From positions 34,115,302 through 34,179,301 of the forward strand of contig NC_135013.1 of the NCBI RefSeq assembly GCF_051020955.1: a stretch of 64,000 bases of DNA, in the 5' to 3' direction. Position 1 is the stretch's first letter, and each line of letters begins with the position of its first letter. The notes below the pieces were generated by a model, which was not told the DNA's origin, did not search any database, and saw only the letters and a list, made by a program, of their open reading frames with translations. Both the position numbers and the translations under genes were made by a program. Shown here piece by piece: positions 59,415 to 64,000 of the stretch. This DNA is from Megalopta genalis. Taxonomy: Eukaryota > Arthropoda > Insecta > Hymenoptera > Halictidae.

Positions 59415-60992
59415 GTTTCGAGAGATTTTGGTTTTCTCGTACCCTTTACATACATATAAATAGAACAGTCAGCTAAGCGAACCACATGAGACACTCTATA
59501 ACACAGAAATTATGAAGTATGCACATATTGCAGAACATTAATTTTTATTAGTAAGCAATTGTTGAGTAGTTACATTGTTATTTTCAATGGTCGTCGAGGG
59601 TAGAAAGATTAAAAATAATTTGTTTTATCATTTCCGGCAAAAATTCAAACCTATAGAATCATTTGTTACGAAAAAATTTCAAGTAGCACCATTCCTTGTA
59701 GCGGCAGAGCGCACAAATTAATAGTAGACAAATGTTACCGACAGTGCAATCCACCTAGAAAAATACTACAGCCTCTAGTGATAGAATACTAGAACTATTA
59801 TTCTGTTTAATATTTTTTTAAGTCAACGTCAGATGGAACGATTCGTATTTTCCAAATAATAATTGTTTGAAATAAAAAATTATTAAGATTTATCAATGTT
59901 TCTACATAAATTCAAACTTTCTTACAAACAAAATAGACCTATAGTGAAGTATATACACTTTCAGCTTCAATTTGAGCCTTCAAAAGCCTGTAAATTATTC
60001 TCCGGTTGGAAGTTATTCATTCATTTTTTATTCAACTTGTCGGGGGTACTAAGTACATAGCGCTATGACTGTCCTTGTCTCTCTCCGAAGATTTCATAAG
60101 TCAACAAGGATACCTCCTTGCTGGTCATAAGTCAATAGTAGGTACAGGGAATTCGAAATTTGTCCCACAAGTTAGTGGCACGCTATCTCTATACGGTTTT
60201 AAATTGTATGTATGACAAAACAACCAACATTTATGAACAAAACAACCAAGATTAATAGTCATTTGGATATATAGGTCATCTTAGTTTACAACAATTTATA
60301 AGACGAGATCTATTCTTATATCTCGTCGATAAAATCTGTCGATAAAATTTATGTTGTTATTTGTGCGCTGTACTGTAGTTAGCGCTATCTGCCATCTGAC
60401 TCAATTTTCAATTTACATATAAGAAATTATACATTGCAATTTATGAGAATTCGACGACCAAGGTAAAATTGTTTTAAAATACTTTTTATGAGTATGGAAT
60501 GAACATTATAACATTTTTACAGTATTTATTAATTTAATATAGTAACTTCGTATAATACAAATCTTAATTCATAAACCAATTATACCATATTCATTTTTTA
60601 TATAGACATCCATATTCCAAATCGGAAAGTACATACATACGATGATATCTAATTCATTCGAATAAATTTCAATAATATTTAAAAATCCATAAATTTTAAA
60701 CAAAGTTTATTGAAATTAGTAAATAAAGTAAACGTAAAATTATGTTAATTTAATCAAATATTATCGCAATAAAAGTGACAATATCATATAATTTATGGAC
60801 AAAACATAAATCAAAATAAAACACGGAAGGTGACAAAATGTGATGCGTTTCTGAACGAGCGTATCTAGTAAACGTTAAAAATTTTTATTTTTAGAAGACT
60901 GATACTGACAAAAGCGCGGCGCCATATTGCGTGCTTGTGTTTGGTTACTGTTCTGGCGCGTGGTCGAGAATTGTTATATTTAATTAATTATC
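59415..60992. other. Divergent spacer between IntS10 and SUMO
   Basis: AT-rich, 1.6 kb, no exon or repeat. A GC-rich patch with GCGGCGCCATATTG at about 60916-60930, just upstream of the SUMO start, contains a GCCAT core and may belong to the SUMO promoter. Confidence 0.5.
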
Positions 60993-61972
60993 ATGTCCGA
61001 TAACCAGGTGAGTTTAGTAGTTTCGATAAACTAACAGCTAGTAGCAATATCTTACTATATAAATACAATGTAACATTGAAATGTTCGTTCATACGTTGAG
61101 TCTAATCGGTCTAACCTTGCGTATTAGGAGCAAAAACCCGAAGCCGGCCCAGGCGACGCGAATTCCGAATACATCAAGCTTAAAGTCGTCGGAAACGTAA
61201 GAGACGACGATTTTGTTTCTCTTATTTGCAATCTCCTACAATGATTCTCACTACTTACTTCATTGTTTCACTTTTTTTTAGGACAGCAATGAAATTCATT
61301 TTAGGGTAAAGATGACTACTCAAATGGGTAAACTCAAGAAGTCATATAGCGATCGAGTGGTTAGTTTTTTTTCTGTTCAAATAGACGTTCACTTATTTCG
61401 AGTTCTACCGTATATTTTGTTAATGTTTTTATTACCAGATACATTGTTCCAAGTTACTTGAAAGTTTCAAAGGATTTTTGATAGAGTCAGTATCAATTAT
61501 CTTTGAACTGTATGATTAGTAATTTAAAAATTCATTAACCGCTGATCTTTGAAATAGTTTAGTGGAATTGTAACTTCATATTTCAATGACCTGAGTCTTA
61601 AATATTTTAAAATTGCTCATCATACGTACTGTGTTTTCAAAAGATTGAAAACTACTATTTTCTGCATAGAATAAATATTTACTAAAGACAATGAATTTAA
61701 TGCAGGGTGTTCCCATGACATCACTCAGGTTTCTTTTTGATGGTAAAAGGATTAACGATGATGAGACACCAAAGCAGGTGAATACAAATGTTCAAATTTC
61801 AACTGTATAAATTGTGGCAACAAGATTAATTCTTGAAACAACAGTTTTAATCAACGAAAATGTTATTTATAAAATTATCATTTATTTTAACAATATTTTA
61901 TTGTTTTAGCTGGAAATGGAAAATGATGACGTTATCGAGGTATATCAAGAACAAACAGGTGGTCACTACTAA
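60993..61972 (+). CDS. SUMO1: SUMO (SUMO1-type ubiquitin-like modifier)
   Basis: Five exons, all phase 0: 60993-61007, 61128-61196, 61282-61359, 61706-61777, 61910-61972. They encode 98 residues. SUMO is conjugated to lysines of nuclear proteins after SENP cleavage behind the C-terminal Gly-Gly and E1 (Aos1/Uba2)-Ubc9 transfer. Seen: a short acidic tail (MSDNQEQKPEAGPGD), the beta-grasp fold with YIKLKVVG, NEIHFRVKMTTQMGKLKKSY, VPMTSLRFLFDGKRI and DVIEVYQEQTGG, and only two residues (HY) after the Gly-Gly. The core is closer to vertebrate SUMO1 (EIHFKVKMTT, GVPMNSLRFLF) than to Drosophila smt3, and the N-tail has no hydrophobic-K-x-E chain-forming site. The first exon encodes only MSDNQ. Confidence 0.95.
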
Positions 61973-62420
61973 GGAAATTAAACCTATTATTCAGTTTTAA
62001 TATCTTTTAAAGTGAAAGTGACTATCATAAAAAAATGGACAAGTTTATCAGTATGTATATGTATGTTAAAAAGCATTATGTAATTTGGTTTTTTACGTAA
62101 TATTTTGATGTGCTATTCTACATTCCTGTAATGAAGCAAGATTAAGGACCATCAGCAACCATGTTTCATACAACATAACACATTCATTCACCAAAAACAA
62201 AACAACAAAAAAAAGAGAATTATGCCTCAATGTCATAAGTTTTGTCCTTTACTAACATCTGGCAATGTATTTACTTTTCATAGATTTCAGAATTTCCTAG
62301 TTTTAGATTATAAAAGTTTCGAAAAATAAAGTCTTAGTTTTATTATTAAAGCATAGTAAATATTATATAATGCGAACATGATTTTAAAAAATTGTTGCGT
62401 TTAAGGTGCATCTATAATAA
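61973..62420 (+). other. SUMO 3' UTR
   Basis: AT-rich sequence following the stop. It includes AATAAA at 62325-62330 (GAAAAATAAAGTC), the likely poly(A) signal. Confidence 0.55.
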
Positions 62421-64000
62421 AAAAAAAAAAGTAATATTTTCTCCTTTGTCTTCTTCATGTAATTGCTAAAGTAACGAATTGTTTTTAACTTTCAAATTCT
62501 GAGTGAACGATATGGAAAGAATTTGTTGTTTTCCTTTCTCTTATGGTAATCATGGAGTAGTTAATTTGATGTAAGTAATGTGGGTGCTGCCTACAAAATC
62601 GTTGATATTAAACAAGCTTATCCTGGGTATGTTCTATTGAAATGGACAGCTTTTATTGCATTGATATTAATAGGTTCTTGTAATCCAAGAATCAGACTTT
62701 GAGATGCATAAGCTGGACCAAAGACCCTCTGGATTTGTGCTAACATTTAAGGGCTTCATTTTTTTTTTTTGAAATTCTCTGAAATTTTTCTATGGGCATC
62801 CTCATTACAAAATACTTACTCAATGATTTAACAGGACAAAATTTCAACAAATTGTAATAAAATTTATTCTTGTACAAATAAGTAATATAGTTTTGTTTCT
62901 ATTACTAACGTGTAAAAGTTGTTCGGAATTTCATTTTTTACTATTAAGCAGTCTTATTCTTCGAACAACATGAAATTTTTTTTTACAGTTACATTAATTT
63001 ACTGTGGTTCCAAAAAGTTTCTCTATACCATGACCGAATTTTTCTATTGTGTGATACGATATTATAAAGAGGTATAATCAGATAAATAATTCTTATTAAA
63101 TTCGATTGGATGTTTTATTATCTATTGTTTTAGAGTATGCACGTAGTATGTGTAGATCACTAAATTATGCAAATAATTAAAAGTATTACACTCGTATTTT
63201 TTATGTTTCTCATATAGAGGAGGGTTCTAAAAATGATTACTATAACGATACTATCTCAAAGAATAGAAGAAATGGTGTACACAAACTTTCTAGAACCACT
63301 GTAAGTGGTAAACATGTTTATAGTTAGAAATTGTAAGTAAGGTATAACAATAACATTAATAGTATTCCCTCGTAAAAGTGCAAATTATCGTGAGCGATAA
63401 GAATACATTCACGTGAAGAAATTTTGAATTCCGTAAGAACAGCAGATAATGATTTTGATATAAACAGCATTGTAATAATCATTAAATTTCACCAGTCTCA
63501 CAATCATGTTTACATCTGGCAATAGTATAAAATACCTGTAATAATTATCTACAACAAAAAAAAATAAAAATAATCCTTAATTTTTTCCTAGTTATTTCAT
63601 ATGCTTAAGAAACACCGGAAATTAAACGAAACGTTGTACATCAAAAGGAAAGCTTTTTATTTAGTAGCATTGCTTTTCTTTATACATTGAACAGAGTTGA
63701 TAGTTGCTAGTATTATTTACTTTTTAGCACTTCGTTCCAACGGTGATATTCGCAAAATCCTTAATGTTATAAACGAGTATGCCTAGAAATATTTTAACTA
63801 TACACAAATTATCTTGCGTACTCTAATAATTCTAATGTGTGGCGTCCTAACATTATTACATATTTACAACAACCTACATCTAGAAGAAGCAATTTTCTGC
63901 CTCAATAATTGTAGTATCACAAAATTCGAAATCTTCAACAGGAGGATTTTGTATGTAGCACAAACATTTTGAAGTGTTTCTACCCCTGTTCTTAATTATG
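62421..64000. other. AT-rich intergenic, nothing recognised
   Basis: No open frame with splice support, no RNA gene and no repeat family seen elsewhere in the window. Confidence 0.5.

Noticed and set aside
1..64000. tRNA, rRNA or snRNA genes
   Set aside because: I looked for cloverleaf or snRNA-like words and found none I could support by eye; a covariance-model search would be decisive.

Overview
The window looks like nuclear DNA of an insect, most likely a hymenopteran and probably an ant. Evidence: spliced genes with GT/AG introns, animal proteins (Sec31, IntS10, Ku70, a mucin-type GalNAc-transferase, SUMO), a mariner remnant, TTAA-flanked and TA-flanked MITEs, and a CpG-rich, microsatellite-loaded intergenic sequence. 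The species assignment is inference; no marker gene fixes it.

Region 1 (1-32,000) holds no gene I can support. It is a repeat-rich, fairly GC-rich intergenic domain. It contains a 189-bp satellite array, a 207-bp tandem duplication, long GA/CT tracts, an (AGTAAT)n block, AT-rich minisatellites, two TTAA-type MITEs, a 3' mariner transposase fragment, one 240-bp MITE with long terminal inverted repeats, and many copies of a ~150-220 bp palindromic fold-back MITE, some in tandem.

Region 2 (32,000-42,900) is a minus-strand cluster of unusual Cys-rich genes. The largest reconstructed gene has five exons, all phase 0. It starts with a mitochondrial-type presequence and a Rossmann N-terminus that clearly resembles malate dehydrogenase. 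It continues into a huge last exon carrying about 25 copies of a DPCGKK-type repeat, similar in style to the DPCKKK repeat of the Drosophila sperm-tail protein Don juan. Downstream on the same strand lie a small gene with a candidate 45-nt microexon, a small Cys/Pro-rich terminal exon, and a 620-aa Pro/Cys/Lys-rich protein that also begins with a presequence-like segment. I infer a cluster of testis-expressed structural proteins, possibly of the sperm mitochondrial derivatives. This is the most novel part of the window.

Region 3 (43,000-62,400) is an AT-richer domain packed with conserved housekeeping genes: XRCC6/Ku70 (+, single coding exon), a polypeptide GalNAc-transferase (-, 10 exons), Sec31 (+, 12 constitutive exons plus a candidate cassette exon), IntS10 (-, 8 exons) and a SUMO1-type SUMO (+, 5 exons). 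Neighbours alternate in strand: Ku70/GALNT and Sec31/IntS10 are convergent, while MDH-like/Ku70, GALNT/Sec31 and IntS10/SUMO are divergent. Their jobs (DNA end joining, Golgi O-glycosylation, COPII transport, snRNA 3' processing, SUMO modification) are unrelated, so this is ordinary gene packing rather than a pathway cluster. The last 1.6 kb (62,400-64,000) is AT-rich with nothing I recognise.
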